Notes under the pieces: generated by a model
Database searches by the model: none
The model's input: the letters and a program-made list of their open reading frames with translations, nothing else
Told to the model about the DNA's origin: nothing
NCBI GenBank assembly: GCA_016178705.1
Contig: JACOST010000024.1
Location: 94,834 to 158,833 of the forward strand
Length of the DNA: 64,000 bases
Source of the DNA: Deltaproteobacteria bacterium
GTDB taxonomy: Bacteria; Desulfobacterota; Binatia; HRBIN30; JACQVA1
Direction of reading: 5' to 3'
In this document: positions 52,722 to 62,625 of the stretch, one piece after another
Layout of the letters: each line of letters begins with the position of its first letter
Position numbering within the stretch: position 1 is the first letter of the stretch
Program-made: the position numbers and the translations under genes

Positions 52722-53959
52722 TCGGTCGCGGTCCCCGCCGCTAGCGCCGGTACCGCCTCGGCGCGTGCCCGCACCATGAACGCGCTGGCGGCGATCAGGC
52801 AGACGAGCGCGCCACTGGCGAGCGCCCACGGCGTTCCCCACTGCGCCGCGACCACCCCGAGCAGCAGATTGCCAAAGGTGGCCGTGCCTTGGTGCATCAG
52901 GGTGTAGACACTCATGACCCGCCCGCGATAGCGATCTTCCACTTGCAACTGAATCAACGAGTTCGTGGAATTGAAATAGAGGATGCCACCAACTCCCACC
53001 AGCGTCAGCATTCCCAACGCCGGCCAAAACGATCGCATCGCCGAGTAAAGCAACAGCATGATCGAGAACACCATCACTGTGATCGGCAGCAAACGCCGAT
53101 AGGCGTCGCGGCCGACTCGGAACGCCGCCAACACCAACCCCCCGCTGCTCGCCCCCACGCCGGCCGCGGCAATCAACAAGCCGTACTGCCACGCGTTAGC
53201 GCCCAGCACCGTGCGCGCCATCGCCGGCAGGAAGTTGCGATACGGCACGCCCACCGAGCTGATCACGCCGACCAGTAGTAAGATGGGCCGGATCGCGTCG
53301 TGCCGCCACACGTAGCGCAATCCGTCCGCGATCGCCGTGAGACCTTCCGCGTGCGGACGAGCGGGCACCGCGAACGCCGGCCGGATCGTCGCCAGCGTCC
53401 AGATCACGGCGATGTAGCTGACCGCGTTGAGCAAGAAGCAATAGCCTTCGCCCACCGCGGCGACGATCAGCCCGCCGAGCGCAGGGCCAATGACGCGCGC
53501 GATATTGAAGGCCGAGGAATTGAGCGCAATCGCGTTGCCGACGCTCTCCGGTCCGACCAACTCGACCACGAACGCCTGGCGCGCCGGCACGTCGAACGCA
53601 TTGATGGTTCCCAACACCGCTGCCAGCCCGATGACCTGCCACGGCTGGATGTGGCCGCCCAACGTGAGCAGCGCCAGCGTCAGCGCCTGCACCAGCGACA
53701 GCATCTGCGTGAACAGAATGAGTCGACGTCGATTGACCCGGTCGCTGGCCACGCCGCCGAGCAACACGAACACCAGCAACGGCGCCGAGGCGGCAGCACC
53801 GAGCAATCCCAACATGAACGGCGAGCCGGTGAGCTGAATCAGCAGCCAGCCCTGCGCGGCGGTCTGCATCCAGGTACCGATCAGTGAGATCCACTGACCA
53901 ATCCAGAAGCGGCGATAGGCGCGTTGGCGCAGGACGCCGTAGCCATCGAGGCGGGGCAT
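52718..53959 (-). CDS. MFS exporter (EntS/MFS_3 type)
   Basis: 413 residues and 10-12 helices. N-terminal 'YRRFWIGQWISLIGTWMQTA' is the hallmark of MFS_3 transporters, followed by 'GGVASDRVNRRRLILFTQ' (loop 2-3) and 'VEDRYRGRVMSVYTLMHQGT' in the second half. Substrates in this family include siderophores and drugs. ATG 53959 is preferred to an upstream TTG. It is convergent with the PEBP gene, sharing the CTAG stop sequence. Confidence 0.9.
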   Translation of the reverse strand: MPRLDGYGVLRQRAYRRFWIGQWISLIGTWMQTAAQGWLLIQLTGSPFMLGLLGAAASAPLLVFVLLGGVASDRVNRRRLILFTQMLSLVQALTLALLTLGGHIQPWQVIGLAAVLGTINAFDVPARQAFVVELVGPESVGNAIALNSSAFNIARVIGPALGGLIVAAVGEGYCFLLNAVSYIAVIWTLATIRPAFAVPARPHAEGLTAIADGLRYVWRHDAIRPILLLVGVISSVGVPYRNFLPAMARTVLGANAWQYGLLIAAAGVGASSGGLVLAAFRVGRDAYRRLLPITVMVFSIMLLLYSAMRSFWPALGMLTLVGVGGILYFNSTNSLIQLQVEDRYRGRVMSVYTLMHQGTATFGNLLLGVVAAQWGTPWALASGALVCLIAASAFMVRARAEAVPALAAGTATD

Positions 53960-54016
53960 ACGATCAATATCTGTTGGCGGTAACTCGCCGTGGTCTACTG
54001 CACGCAATGGCCGCGG

Positions 54017-54850
54017 TCACTTCGGCTTCGGCAGAAAGTCCGGCATGTCGCTGCTGGGTTTCATCTTCCACTGCGGCGCGCGCTTTTCCAGAAACGAGCG
54101 CACGCCCTCGAACGAGTCCGGCTGCGTGCCGCTCCACCAGAATGCCCGACCTTCGACGGCCTCGGCGCGTTGCATATCGGGCTCGGCGAGGTTGCTCCAG
54201 ATCAGGCGCTTGGTGATCGCCACCGACACCGGCGCGGCGTTGCGCGCGATGTCCTCCGCGATAGTGCGCGCGGTCGGCAACAGCTCAGCGTCGGGCACCA
54301 CCCGGCTGAGCAAGCCGAAATCGAGCGCCTCGCGTGCGGTGAGCGTCCGCCCCGACAGCAAGACTTCAGCGGCGCGACTGACGCCGATCAAGCGCGGCAA
54401 TATCCAGGTGCTGAGCGCTTCCGGCACCACGCCGCGGCGGACAAACGCGAAGGCGATCTTGGCACTCTCCGCGGCGATCCGAATGTCCCACTGCATCGCC
54501 AGCGTGATCCCGACCCCGACGGCGGCGCCGTTGATCGCGCCGATGATCGGCTTCTTCACCGCCCACGGCCGGATCGCACGGCGGCCGCTCTCCACCTGCT
54601 GTTCGAAAGTCGTCCGGCTGTCGCGACCGAAGCTGCCGCCGCCGCCCGCGAGATCGGCGCCCGCGCAAAAGCCGCGGCCGGCACCGGTCACGATGATCAC
54701 GCGCACACGATCGTCCGCGTCGTAGTCGCGAAACGCCTCGTGGAGCTCGCGCCCCATCACACTGGTGAACGCGTTGAGCCGCTCCGGGCGATTCAACGTG
54801 ATGGTCGCAATCCCGTCCGACTCTTCACAGAGGATCTGCTCATATGCCAT
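54017..54850 (-). CDS. Enoyl-CoA hydratase/isomerase family protein
   Basis: 277 residues of crotonase fold. N-terminal 'GIATITLNRPERLNAFTSVM', oxyanion segment 'GAGRGFCAGADLAGG' and 'KPIIGAINGAAVGVGITLAM'. The first catalytic Glu position reads Trp-Asp ('AMQWDIRIAA') and the second lies in 'FVRRGVVPEALSTWILPRLI', where Glu is kept. Isomerase, hydratase or other CoA-acyl chemistry is possible. The ATG at 54850 is the first before the conserved strand. It is 57 bp upstream of the MFS gene on the same strand. Confidence 0.9.
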   Translation of the reverse strand: MAYEQILCEESDGIATITLNRPERLNAFTSVMGRELHEAFRDYDADDRVRVIIVTGAGRGFCAGADLAGGGGSFGRDSRTTFEQQVESGRRAIRPWAVKKPIIGAINGAAVGVGITLAMQWDIRIAAESAKIAFAFVRRGVVPEALSTWILPRLIGVSRAAEVLLSGRTLTAREALDFGLLSRVVPDAELLPTARTIAEDIARNAAPVSVAITKRLIWSNLAEPDMQRAEAVEGRAFWWSGTQPDSFEGVRSFLEKRAPQWKMKPSSDMPDFLPKPK

Positions 54851-55063
54851 TTCGTCCGTCCTACATTCAGATTGGTGACCGCAACTACTTATCGCTGTTG
54901 CGCCGGGCGCGGCAAGTAACCCTCGACTGGCGTCGAGAACATGCAGCTTTCGCGCGGAACGGCATCGGGGCAACACCTGGTGCGCACGACACCCAATCGG
55001 GTCTGCTCCGCGGTACGTATGGCCCCTTGCTTGCTCAATCGCCGAAGGGAGAGGGCTGAAACC

Positions 55064-56302
55064 ATGGGAGAAACCTTTGTCGACAAGCGCAACACTATCG
55101 TGATGCTGCGGTGGGTGCTGATCATCGCATCAGCCTACTTGCTCTTGTTTGGGCCGGAAGGTCCCATCATGGATGGCGGGCGGGCCCTGTTTGTCGCCGC
55201 CGTGTTGGCTTCCAATGTCGTGCTCAATCGACTGCCCGAACGATGGTTGCACTCGCGCACCTTTGATTTGGCGCTGGTGGTGTTCGACACAGGCTGGCTC
55301 ACCGTCAGCCTCGCCTGGTCCCCGCACGCGTCGGATGACTTCTTCATGCTGTACTTCCTCGTGCTGTTCGTGGTGGCGTTGGGCGAATCGTTGCCGATGA
55401 TTGTGGGCAGTGCCAGCTTGATCACGCTGGTCTACGGCTGGGGGCTGAACCGCAGCTTCGGGTCGCAGGCGCTGACTTCAGCGGCGTTCTTACGCATCTT
55501 GTTCCTGTTCGTCGTCGCACTGTTCTACGGCTACTTCGTCACCGCATTGCGCGGCCGCCGCCGCGAGGCGAACGAGGCGCGCCAGCTTGACCGCGCCAAG
55601 ACCGACCTGTTGGCCTCGATCAGTCACGACCTGCGCGTGCCGCTCGGCAACGCGGAGAACTATGCGATGATCATGCTCGATGGCCACTGCGGCCTCGTGC
55701 CCGACAAGGCTCGCACGATGCTCGCGCGGTTGCAGGCCAATCTGCGCCGCGTGTCGACATTGGTGAGCAACTGCCTCGACGCGACGCGCATTGAGAGCGG
55801 ACAACTGCACCTCCAGTGCAACCCGACGCAACTCAATGACGTGATCGAGGATGCCCTGCAGCTCGAAGCCAGCGCCGCGGCCACCAAGGGCATCGCCCTC
55901 GAGCGCGAGCTGGCGCCCAATCTTCCGGTCATCGCGGCAGACTTGATGCAGCTCGGTCGCGTCGTCGCCAATCTCGTCGGCAACGCGCTCAAGTACACCC
56001 CGGCCGGTGGCCGCGTCATCGTGCGCACGCGCATGACTGAAGACGGCGTATGTCTCGACGTGGAGGACACCGGTCCCGGAATCGCCGCCGCTGAACAGCC
56101 GACGGTGTTCGACCGCTTCGAACGGCTGCGCAGCGGCACGCATCAGCCCGGCACCGGTCTCGGACTGTTCATCGTGAAAAACCTGGTGCGCGCACACGGC
56201 GGTGCCGTCACGCTCAAGAGCGCGGAGGGAAAGGGCTCGACCTTCACGGTGACGCTACCCGTGGACGATCTGGCCGCGGCGCACGCGCGCCTGGCCGCAT
56301 AG
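55064..56302 (+). CDS. Membrane sensor histidine kinase (orphan)
   Basis: 412 residues. About six N-terminal helices (residues 12-165) resemble a 7TM/MASE-like sensor, followed by a HisKA dimerisation helix with 'LLASISHDLRVPLGNAENY' (phospho-acceptor His) and a HATPase_c domain with N-box 'VVANLVGNALKYTPAG', G1 'DVEDTGPGIAAAE' and G2 'GTGLGLFIVKNLVRAHGG'. No response regulator is adjacent. GGGAGAGGG lies upstream of ATG 55064. It is divergent from the hydratase gene. Confidence 0.92.
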   Translation: MGETFVDKRNTIVMLRWVLIIASAYLLLFGPEGPIMDGGRALFVAAVLASNVVLNRLPERWLHSRTFDLALVVFDTGWLTVSLAWSPHASDDFFMLYFLVLFVVALGESLPMIVGSASLITLVYGWGLNRSFGSQALTSAAFLRILFLFVVALFYGYFVTALRGRRREANEARQLDRAKTDLLASISHDLRVPLGNAENYAMIMLDGHCGLVPDKARTMLARLQANLRRVSTLVSNCLDATRIESGQLHLQCNPTQLNDVIEDALQLEASAAATKGIALERELAPNLPVIAADLMQLGRVVANLVGNALKYTPAGGRVIVRTRMTEDGVCLDVEDTGPGIAAAEQPTVFDRFERLRSGTHQPGTGLGLFIVKNLVRAHGGAVTLKSAEGKGSTFTVTLPVDDLAAAHARLAA

Positions 56303-56317
56303 AATCTCACGAGCGAG

Positions 56318-58009
56318 TTGCCTTTCCCCGTGGGCGTCGCTACACGCTCGCGCGGGACGACACCTGTGACGCTCGGCGCACTCATCGACGATCTCGCCCG
56401 TACCCACGGTGACCGCGTGGCGTTGATTGCGGCGCAGCGACGACTCACCTTCGCGCAACTCGCCACCGAGTCCGACGCCGCCGCCGGCGCCCTCGCGCAC
56501 CTCGGTGTGTCCGCCGGAACGCGGGTCGGCGTGTTGATGCCGAATCGCCCCGAGTTTCTCACCACCGCCATCGGTGCGTGGAAACTCGGCGCCATCGTCG
56601 TCCCGATCAACACCCTCTTCCGCCTGCCCGAACTCGAGTATGCCCTGCATCACGCGGACGTCACGATATTGATCGCGGCCGCGCAGTTCTTACGCCACGA
56701 CTATGCGGCGATGCTCAGCGAACTCTGCCCGGAGCTGACGCATGCGGGCGACCGGTCGCTGCACAGCTGGCGCGTCCCCTGCTTGCGTCGGGTGATCCTT
56801 TGCGGCGAGCCGCGGCCCGCTGGCGCGCTCGACTTCGACGCGTGGATCGCGTCGGCTGGTGAACCCGATCGCGACTGGCTCGCCGCCGCCGGCCGGCAGG
56901 TCACGGAAGGCGATGACGCGGCGATCTTCTTCACCTCCGGCAGCACCGCCGCACCCAAGGGCGTGGTGCACAGTCATGCCACCATGGTGCAGGCCGCACG
57001 CAACGTCGCCGATCGGCTCGGCACCACCGCCGACGATCGCACGTGGGCGTACCTACCATTCTTTTTCAACGGCGGCATGGTCGGAGTCGCCCTCGCGACG
57101 CTGGCGCAGGGCGCGACGTTGCTGTTGCAGGAAGTGTTCGAGCCCGGCGAAACCTTGCGTCTGATGCGCGATGAAGAATGCACGCTGCTATTTGCCTGGC
57201 CGCATCAAGCCCAGGCATTGATCGCACACCCGGACTTCGATCGAAACGCGCTGCGGATTCGCAAAGGACCCGGCGCCAACACGCCGTGGGCGGCGCAGTT
57301 GTTTCAGCCCGATCACCAGGCCGTCGGTACGTGGGGCATGACCGAGACCGGCCCAATGGCGTGCTCCTCGCGTTTCGATGATCCGCTGGCGCTGCGCGCC
57401 GGGGCGCATGGACGCGCCATGCCGGGGCTCGATGTGCGCATCGTCGATCCCGTCGTCGAGCCTGTCATCGATCCCGATCTCGGCGCACCGCTGCCAACCG
57501 ACGCGGAAGGCGAGATCGTCGTGCGCGGCAGTAGTGTGCGCGGCAGTAGTGTGATGGACCGTTACTACAAGATACGTCCGGTCGATTGCTTCGACGCGCA
57601 GGGATTTTTCCACACCGGCGATCTCGGTCGACTCGACGCCAGCGGACATTTGCATTTCATCGGCCGCATCAAGGACGTGATCAAGACGGCCGGCGTCAAT
57701 GTCGCCGCGGCCGAGGTCGAGGCGGTGCTCACCGCGCACCCGGACGTGCGGCTGGCGTGCGTCACCGCCGTGCCCCACCCGGCGCGCGGCGAGAATGTCG
57801 CCGCCTTCGTCGTGGTGCGCAGCACGGCGCTCGGCGCCGAAGCATTGCTCGACTTTTGTCGGGCACGCCTCGCCACATACAAAGTGCCGCGGCATCTCTT
57901 CTTCTGCAGCGAAGCCGATCTACCGGTGCTGGGAAGTGGCAAGATCGATCGCCAGCGGCTGCGTGCGCTGGCCGCGAAGCGTGCCCTGGCGGAGAGCAGT
58001 CCGGAGTGA
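56318..58009 (+). CDS. Acyl-CoA synthetase (AMP-forming, ANL superfamily)
   Basis: About 550 residues. The A3 P-loop is 'AIFFTSGSTAAPKGVVHSHA', A5 'VGTWGMTETGPMA', A7/A8 'GFFHTGDLGRLDASGHLHF' and 'GRIKDVIKTAGVNVAAAEVE', and the catalytic Lys is in 'LPVLGSGKIDRQRL' (A10). The substrate is a carboxylic acid, probably medium or long chain. The usual 'EIVVRG.SVM' strand contains a duplicated five-residue unit (VRGSSVRGSSV) from a 15-bp tandem duplication. The start is uncertain: TTG 56318, GTG 56330 or GTG 56366. It is 15 bp after the kinase. Confidence 0.9.
   Translation: MPFPVGVATRSRGTTPVTLGALIDDLARTHGDRVALIAAQRRLTFAQLATESDAAAGALAHLGVSAGTRVGVLMPNRPEFLTTAIGAWKLGAIVVPINTLFRLPELEYALHHADVTILIAAAQFLRHDYAAMLSELCPELTHAGDRSLHSWRVPCLRRVILCGEPRPAGALDFDAWIASAGEPDRDWLAAAGRQVTEGDDAAIFFTSGSTAAPKGVVHSHATMVQAARNVADRLGTTADDRTWAYLPFFFNGGMVGVALATLAQGATLLLQEVFEPGETLRLMRDEECTLLFAWPHQAQALIAHPDFDRNALRIRKGPGANTPWAAQLFQPDHQAVGTWGMTETGPMACSSRFDDPLALRAGAHGRAMPGLDVRIVDPVVEPVIDPDLGAPLPTDAEGEIVVRGSSVRGSSVMDRYYKIRPVDCFDAQGFFHTGDLGRLDASGHLHFIGRIKDVIKTAGVNVAAAEVEAVLTAHPDVRLACVTAVPHPARGENVAAFVVVRSTALGAEALLDFCRARLATYKVPRHLFFCSEADLPVLGSGKIDRQRLRALAAKRALAESSPE
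57521..57550. repeat. 15-bp perfect tandem duplication inside the acyl-CoA synthetase gene
   Basis: 'gtgcgcggcagtagt' occurs twice head to tail (57521-57535, 57536-57550), adding five codons in frame in a loop after the 'EIVVRG' strand. Confidence 0.9.
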
Positions 58010-58030
58010 GCGCGACTCACGCCGGCTTGG

Positions 58031-58219
58031 TCACTTTAGCGGGCGCTGTCCGGTGTACTTGTCGCGGCCCTGGTCGCGCAGTTGAGCGATGCGCTCTTCC
58101 GCATCACGAGTGGCCGCGGACTTGCGGTTGAGTAGGAAGTACAAACCGACCACGACGACCGCGGCCACGCCGATCGCTTTTCCCGGATTCGCCTGGGCGA
58201 GTTGCAGCAGCTTGTTCAT
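58031..58219 (-). CDS. Small single-helix membrane protein, unknown
   Basis: 62 residues: one membrane helix ('GKAIGVAAVVVVGLYFLL') followed by a charged tail ('RDAEERIAQLRDQGRDKYTG') that may form a short coiled coil. ATG 58219 is preferred to GTG 58225. It lies between the convergent synthetase gene and the GT-C gene. No family was recognised. Confidence 0.55.
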   Translation of the reverse strand: MNKLLQLAQANPGKAIGVAAVVVVGLYFLLNRKSAATRDAEERIAQLRDQGRDKYTGQRPLK

Positions 58220-58266
58220 GGCCACGCAGCATACGACCGACCTGGCGAGCGCTCAAGCGGTTTTTT

Positions 58267-60120
58267 TCATCGTCTCGACTTGACCGTCGGACGCGTGCGC
58301 GCCCCGCGCGAGTAGATCTCCAGATCGTAGGTGCCACCGCTGACATCCTCGTTCAGCAAATAATTCTGCTCGATCCAACGTTTCACCAGGGGATTGTAGG
58401 TGGTGAAATTTTCCAACCCGAATTCATGGAAGCTGCGATTGCTGACGATGATGAATTGCGGACCGTCGGCATACAGGTGCGCGGCGAATGCCTCCTCCTC
58501 CGCGCGGCCGAGCAACATGCCGGGAATCACCGTCGAGTTGTAGATGCGAGAGCGGCGTCCGGAGAGAAAATTGAGAAACCCTTCCTCGGGGAGCGCCAAC
58601 AGCTCGGCGTCGGACGGCTGGGCGGCGAGGAACGCGAGCGTCCGCTCGAAGGCGCGGCCATGATCGGCATCCGTGTAGATCTCGCCGTAGGGCGTGCGCA
58701 GCGGGTAGTCCCGCCATTCGTACAAGCCGAGGATCTCACCTCTAATGGCGTAGCCGTGCAGAGCGATGACCAGCGCCACCGCCCATGCAATCAGGAGCGG
58801 CGGCGCCACCGCGCCAACCCACACAGCGAATCGCGGGAGCAGCCGGCGCGCAATCGCGGCACTGAGCAGCGCGGCGATCACGATCACTGTCGGCGCCGAG
58901 TACTCGCGCGAGTATTCGTGCAGGACAAACCCCCAACGCGCCAGCATGCCCAGCGTGAACGTGCCGACCAACAGCGTCACGGGCGCCCGCGTCGACGCCG
59001 GGGTGCGACGCAGTCGCTGCAGCGCCCATAGCACGCACGCCAACGCACCGAGCGGACCCCACCGCAGTCCCGTCAGGCCGATGCGCGCGAGAGGCGCCAG
59101 TAGCGCCGGCCACCCGAAGGCGATCATGCCGCTCAGCACCACTGTGATCGCGACCGCCGTCGACACCGCCATCACACGCGTCGGCGCGATCATCACGCCC
59201 CCAATCGCCGCCAACGCCGCGCTCGTCGTCACGACGAACCACGCGCCATCGCCGACGATCTCCGCCACCTGCGCCACGCTCGGGAATCCGACGTGGTAGA
59301 AGCGCTGGTTCCAATACTCGACGCGCGCCGCCGGGAAGATATTGTCGAACCAGGCGATGCCGAGTGCGCCCTCGCTGACCAGCCAACCGGCACAGAGCGC
59401 GACCACCAACGCGGCGCCCGCACTGAACCAGACGCCGTCGCGCGCCAGCTCACGCCAATCAAGACGCTCGCGTTCGAGCGCGCGGCCCACGCAGAAGCTG
59501 GCACCTGCGGCCGCCGCGGCGAGACCCAATTCCAGCTTGCACACCAGCGCCAGTCCGCAGCACAGCCCAGCACCGGCTAGTGGCATCATCGCTCGACGCT
59601 CCCACGCGCGCAGCAAGAGCAGCATCGCCAGCAATCCGAAGATCAGACCATACAACCCGGAGTAGCTCGGCGGGAGAATGTAATCGAACAAGTATGACCG
59701 GAAGCCACAGACGAAGAGCAACAGCCCGGCCGTCGCCGCGGCCACAGGCGCCGCGAGGGCGCGACGACACAGGCGATAGGTAAGCAGCGTCACCAGCGCA
59801 CTACTCACCATGCCGCTGGCATAGAGCACATCGAGATGCACACCGAACAGCCGCATCAGTAGAGCATTGAGATACGGCGCGAACGGCGGGTACTGCGACG
59901 CGACGTCGCGATACAACACGTCGCCGGTCACCAGCCGCATCGCTAGATACGCCTCGCGCCCACAGTCGGACACGATATCGCCCCAGCGGTGCCAAGTCCG
60001 GTGCAACAGAATAACGAACAGCGTCGCCAGCGCGATCAGCGCGAGAAGATCAGCGCGCCACGCAGAACGCGGCGAATCAGCAGAAGCGGTCGAGCCAGTC
60101 ACCGTGCGCTCATAGCGCAC
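58267..60120 (-). CDS. GT-C-type polytopic membrane glycosyltransferase-like protein
   Basis: About 617 residues with 10-12 helices. The first periplasmic loop has 'IVSDCGREAYLAMRL' and 'VASQYPPFAPYLNALLMRLF', the acidic-plus-YPP pattern of ArnT/PMT-like GT-C enzymes. A C-terminal soluble portion ('LLALPEEGFLNFLSGRRSRI', 'PQFIIVSNRSFHEFGLENF') resembles the periplasmic domain of mannosyl/arabinosyl transferases. It probably uses a polyprenyl-phosphate sugar; substrate unknown. No ATG fits the start; GTG 60120 or 60102, or TTG 60138, are candidates. Confidence 0.8.
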   Translation of the reverse strand: MRYERTVTGSTASADSPRSAWRADLLALIALATLFVILLHRTWHRWGDIVSDCGREAYLAMRLVTGDVLYRDVASQYPPFAPYLNALLMRLFGVHLDVLYASGMVSSALVTLLTYRLCRRALAAPVAAATAGLLLFVCGFRSYLFDYILPPSYSGLYGLIFGLLAMLLLLRAWERRAMMPLAGAGLCCGLALVCKLELGLAAAAAGASFCVGRALERERLDWRELARDGVWFSAGAALVVALCAGWLVSEGALGIAWFDNIFPAARVEYWNQRFYHVGFPSVAQVAEIVGDGAWFVVTTSAALAAIGGVMIAPTRVMAVSTAVAITVVLSGMIAFGWPALLAPLARIGLTGLRWGPLGALACVLWALQRLRRTPASTRAPVTLLVGTFTLGMLARWGFVLHEYSREYSAPTVIVIAALLSAAIARRLLPRFAVWVGAVAPPLLIAWAVALVIALHGYAIRGEILGLYEWRDYPLRTPYGEIYTDADHGRAFERTLAFLAAQPSDAELLALPEEGFLNFLSGRRSRIYNSTVIPGMLLGRAEEEAFAAHLYADGPQFIIVSNRSFHEFGLENFTTYNPLVKRWIEQNYLLNEDVSGGTYDLEIYSRGARTRPTVKSRR

Positions 60121-60181
60121 GCGCCGCAGAGGGCGCAAAGGGCGGTCCGGCGGATGTAGAAACTCGCGGCTACGTTCTCGC

Positions 60182-61259
60182 TTACTTCGCCGTGAAGGTA
60201 CTGGTCACGACCTCGTCACCGACCAGGTCAACGTCCACTGATGCGAATGCGCTGACGCTGGCCGCGCCCATGGTGATGCCATTGGCAAGTTGGGCGCAGT
60301 TGTACGGGGTTCCGGTGACCGACGCCTTGCAGTGATCCCCAGGGTCGTTGCCACACAGATGGTCCGCGTCGATCGCGTCATCCGAGATGGCTGTACCATC
60401 GCTGGTGAGCCCACCGGCGTGCAGGACCGCCGCAGTCGTGGTGCCAGTAGTCGTGGTCAAGGTCTGCACTATGCCCTGCGCTTCGATCGGATCGTCGTCA
60501 TTGCAGGGAATACCGTCTGGTCCCTTGGCCGGGACGCACGTTCCGCCACCGGTGCACGCCAAAGCATTGAGGGTGCACCGTGCGCCGGGGTTCGAACCGC
60601 CGACGCAGACCTCCGTCCTTTTCTCAGTGGCGCAGGTGCCACTGTCGGCGATGTACGCGGTAGCGGTGCTCGTAACGAGCAACGCCGATCCCATCTCGCC
60701 ATACCCGTCAAAGTTGACCACCGGTCGGCTATTGCACAGCCCCGCATGCGGATGCGCTTGGCTACCATCTTCGATCACTCCATTTTGATCTGCGCAATTC
60801 TGCGCAGTGAACCCGTTCACACCGACCCAGCCGAGGACATGGTCAAGCTCGAGGTGGACGTTAACATTGTCGAGACCGTCGGCACCGCAGCCAACGATCC
60901 CGTGGCCGGAGTTGCCGGGTCCAAACGCTGGAACCTCCTTGGCGCGGATGCACGCACACACCAGACCCGTCACGCGAATTGGCTCGATTTTCACGTCAAC
61001 GACCCGCACGGCAATCGGGATAGTGCCATCGGCGTTCGGCTTGCCCAGTATGTTCGCTTGACTGCCTTTCAGTGCCAACGGCAATGCAAACGAGGGGGTT
61101 TGCAGCGTCGAGCGCGACTTGGCGGGATCGAACGTCACCGTAGTCGGCGTCCCTTCGACGGTACAATTCGCCGCGCAGCCGTCCCCCCCTGTTGCCTGGC
61201 ATGAACCGGCCAAACCACCGCAATCCGCGTCGCCGGTACAGAGCGCGCCGACGTTGCCT
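60182..61259 (-). pseudogene. 3' part of a secreted EF-hand/PT-linker/Cys-rich protein (after frameshift)
   Basis: This frame continues the upstream gene after a slip near 61260: '[20 protein letters not shown]' then '[13 protein letters not shown]', completing a DUF4215-type Cys repeat whose first half ('[15 protein letters not shown]') is in the other frame. A C-terminal domain of about 300 residues follows with 'VDVKIEPIRVTGLVCACIRA', several Cys pairs ('VCVGGSNPGARCTLNALACT') and a final 'DLVGDEVVTSTFTAK'. It is unrecognised and probably an extracellular beta-rich domain. No start or ribosome site supports separate translation. Confidence 0.7.
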
Positions 61260-62064
61260 CCCGGGTGCAGGTTCCGCCGTCGTCACACTCCTCAGGCGCC
61301 TCTATGACACCATTGCCGCAGATCGGGCCACCTTCTGTCGGGGTTGCCGGCGTACCCGGCGTCGCACTTGGGCGCCGTGTCTTCGTTGGCGTTACACTCG
61401 GCGTTGGCGTCCGCGTGACACTCGGTGTCTTCGTCACGGTGGCCGTGCGCGTGACGGTCGGGGTGCGCGTGGGCGTGCTGGTCGGAGTACGAGGCGGCGC
61501 GCAGACGCACCCACTCGCACAGATGTCCGATGCGGCTTCGGCGGCGCAGCCCGCATCCCAGATCGTTCCGCAACAAAAGCTGTCGCCGATGGTTTCGCAG
61601 ACGCACGCCTGGCAGGACGACTGATCGCACCCGGGGCCGCGACCGGATTCGCAGCAAGCTCCGGGTGTCGGCGTCACAGTGGGCGTCGAGGTCGGTGTCG
61701 GGGTCGGGATATGCGTGGCCGTAGAGGTCGGGGTGTCGGTCGGCGTCTCTGTCGGCGTGGGCGTGACGGTGGAGGTCTCAGTGCCCGTTGGCGTCGCCGT
61801 TGGGGTCTGCGTGGCTGTGGGGGTCGCGGTACGCGTCGGCGTCTCCGTTGGGTCACACCCGTTCAACGCGTTGTTTAGCGATACAATCAGTTCGTCGACG
61901 GTCACCTGTCCATCTTCATTCAGATCACCGGGGCACTGCTGCCCCGACGCGACCCGAACCCACAGGAGTATCCCCGTGCACGCCAATCCGACCCAAACCA
62001 ACGACGCAAGCGGACGAGTAGTGACAGCAGCAAGATCCCGAAGACACACCAACCATTCCCGCAT
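61260..62064 (-). pseudogene. 5' part of a secreted EF-hand/PT-linker/Cys-rich protein (before frameshift)
   Basis: ATG 62064 starts a long signal sequence ending '[11 protein letters not shown]'. Next come an EF-hand/dockerin-like unit ('[20 protein letters not shown]', 'NNALNGC'), a Pro-Thr linker of about 65 residues, a Cys-knot-like module ('[20 protein letters not shown]', '[14 protein letters not shown]'), a second Pro-Thr linker and '[18 protein letters not shown]', where the frame breaks in a CCCGGG run (about 61258-61264). A 1-nt loss or 2-nt gain would explain it. It is divergent from the small exported protein at 62388. Confidence 0.75.
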
Positions 62065-62387
62065 CGGACACCTCTGAGTGTGAGATGCGCGCACTAGTCG
62101 CAGACTCGGCGGGCCGAGACAAGAGAACGAAGGACGAAGGGTCTTAAGGCAGACCCTCCATCCGATTGGAGGCGCGGTGTTAGGCTGGAGCCGTAGCCGT
62201 ATCGACCTTGCCCCTCGTGCTGCGATAGCTGGTCCGTTGCGGTCGCGTCCGTGGGTGTTGTAGCGACTGCATATGGCGCGTATGAACTGGACCAATCGAT
62301 CGGGCGCCCAGCCCGCTCGACAGAACCCCGGGTGGCGGGTGGTTTGACAATCTCAAGCATTCAGAACTTCCATAGACAGCCTGGGTT
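62065..62387. other. 323-bp divergent spacer
   Basis: No gene or strong hairpin was seen. It should hold the promoters of the two divergent secreted-protein genes. Confidence 0.4.
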
Positions 62388-62621
62388 GTGAAACCGATGC
62401 GACTCCTTGTCGGACTCACTCTGACTCTCGTGGTTACGGTCGCCCTCGCCATCCTTGGCGCGCAGATGATTCTTCCTCGCTGCGTCGCAGATGCAGGGAG
62501 ATCACCCGAGGAGTGGCAACGAGAATTCGATCGCGATGCTCAGCGGGAAATGGCCTCAATCGCGCTGTCCGGCCGTCGGTTCGCCAGTGCTACGAAGCTC
62601 TCGGTCGATCGTATCTCGTAG
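62388..62621 (+). CDS. Small exported or membrane-anchored protein, unknown
   Basis: 77 residues. One N-terminal hydrophobic helix ('LLVGLTLTLVVTVALAILGA') follows a short basic start, and then a charged tail 'SPEEWQREFDRDAQREMASI'. It could be a membrane-anchored peptide, or the surviving N-terminus of the propeller gene that follows in another frame after 4 bp. No ribosome site stronger than a distant GGG was seen. Confidence 0.4.
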   Translation: MKPMRLLVGLTLTLVVTVALAILGAQMILPRCVADAGRSPEEWQREFDRDAQREMASIALSGRRFASATKLSVDRIS

Positions 62622-62625
62622 CGGT

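Noticed and set aside
61400..61860. Possible CRISPR-like array
   Set aside because: The repeats are degenerate Pro-Thr codons (ACN-CCN) in a coding linker, with no constant spacers.
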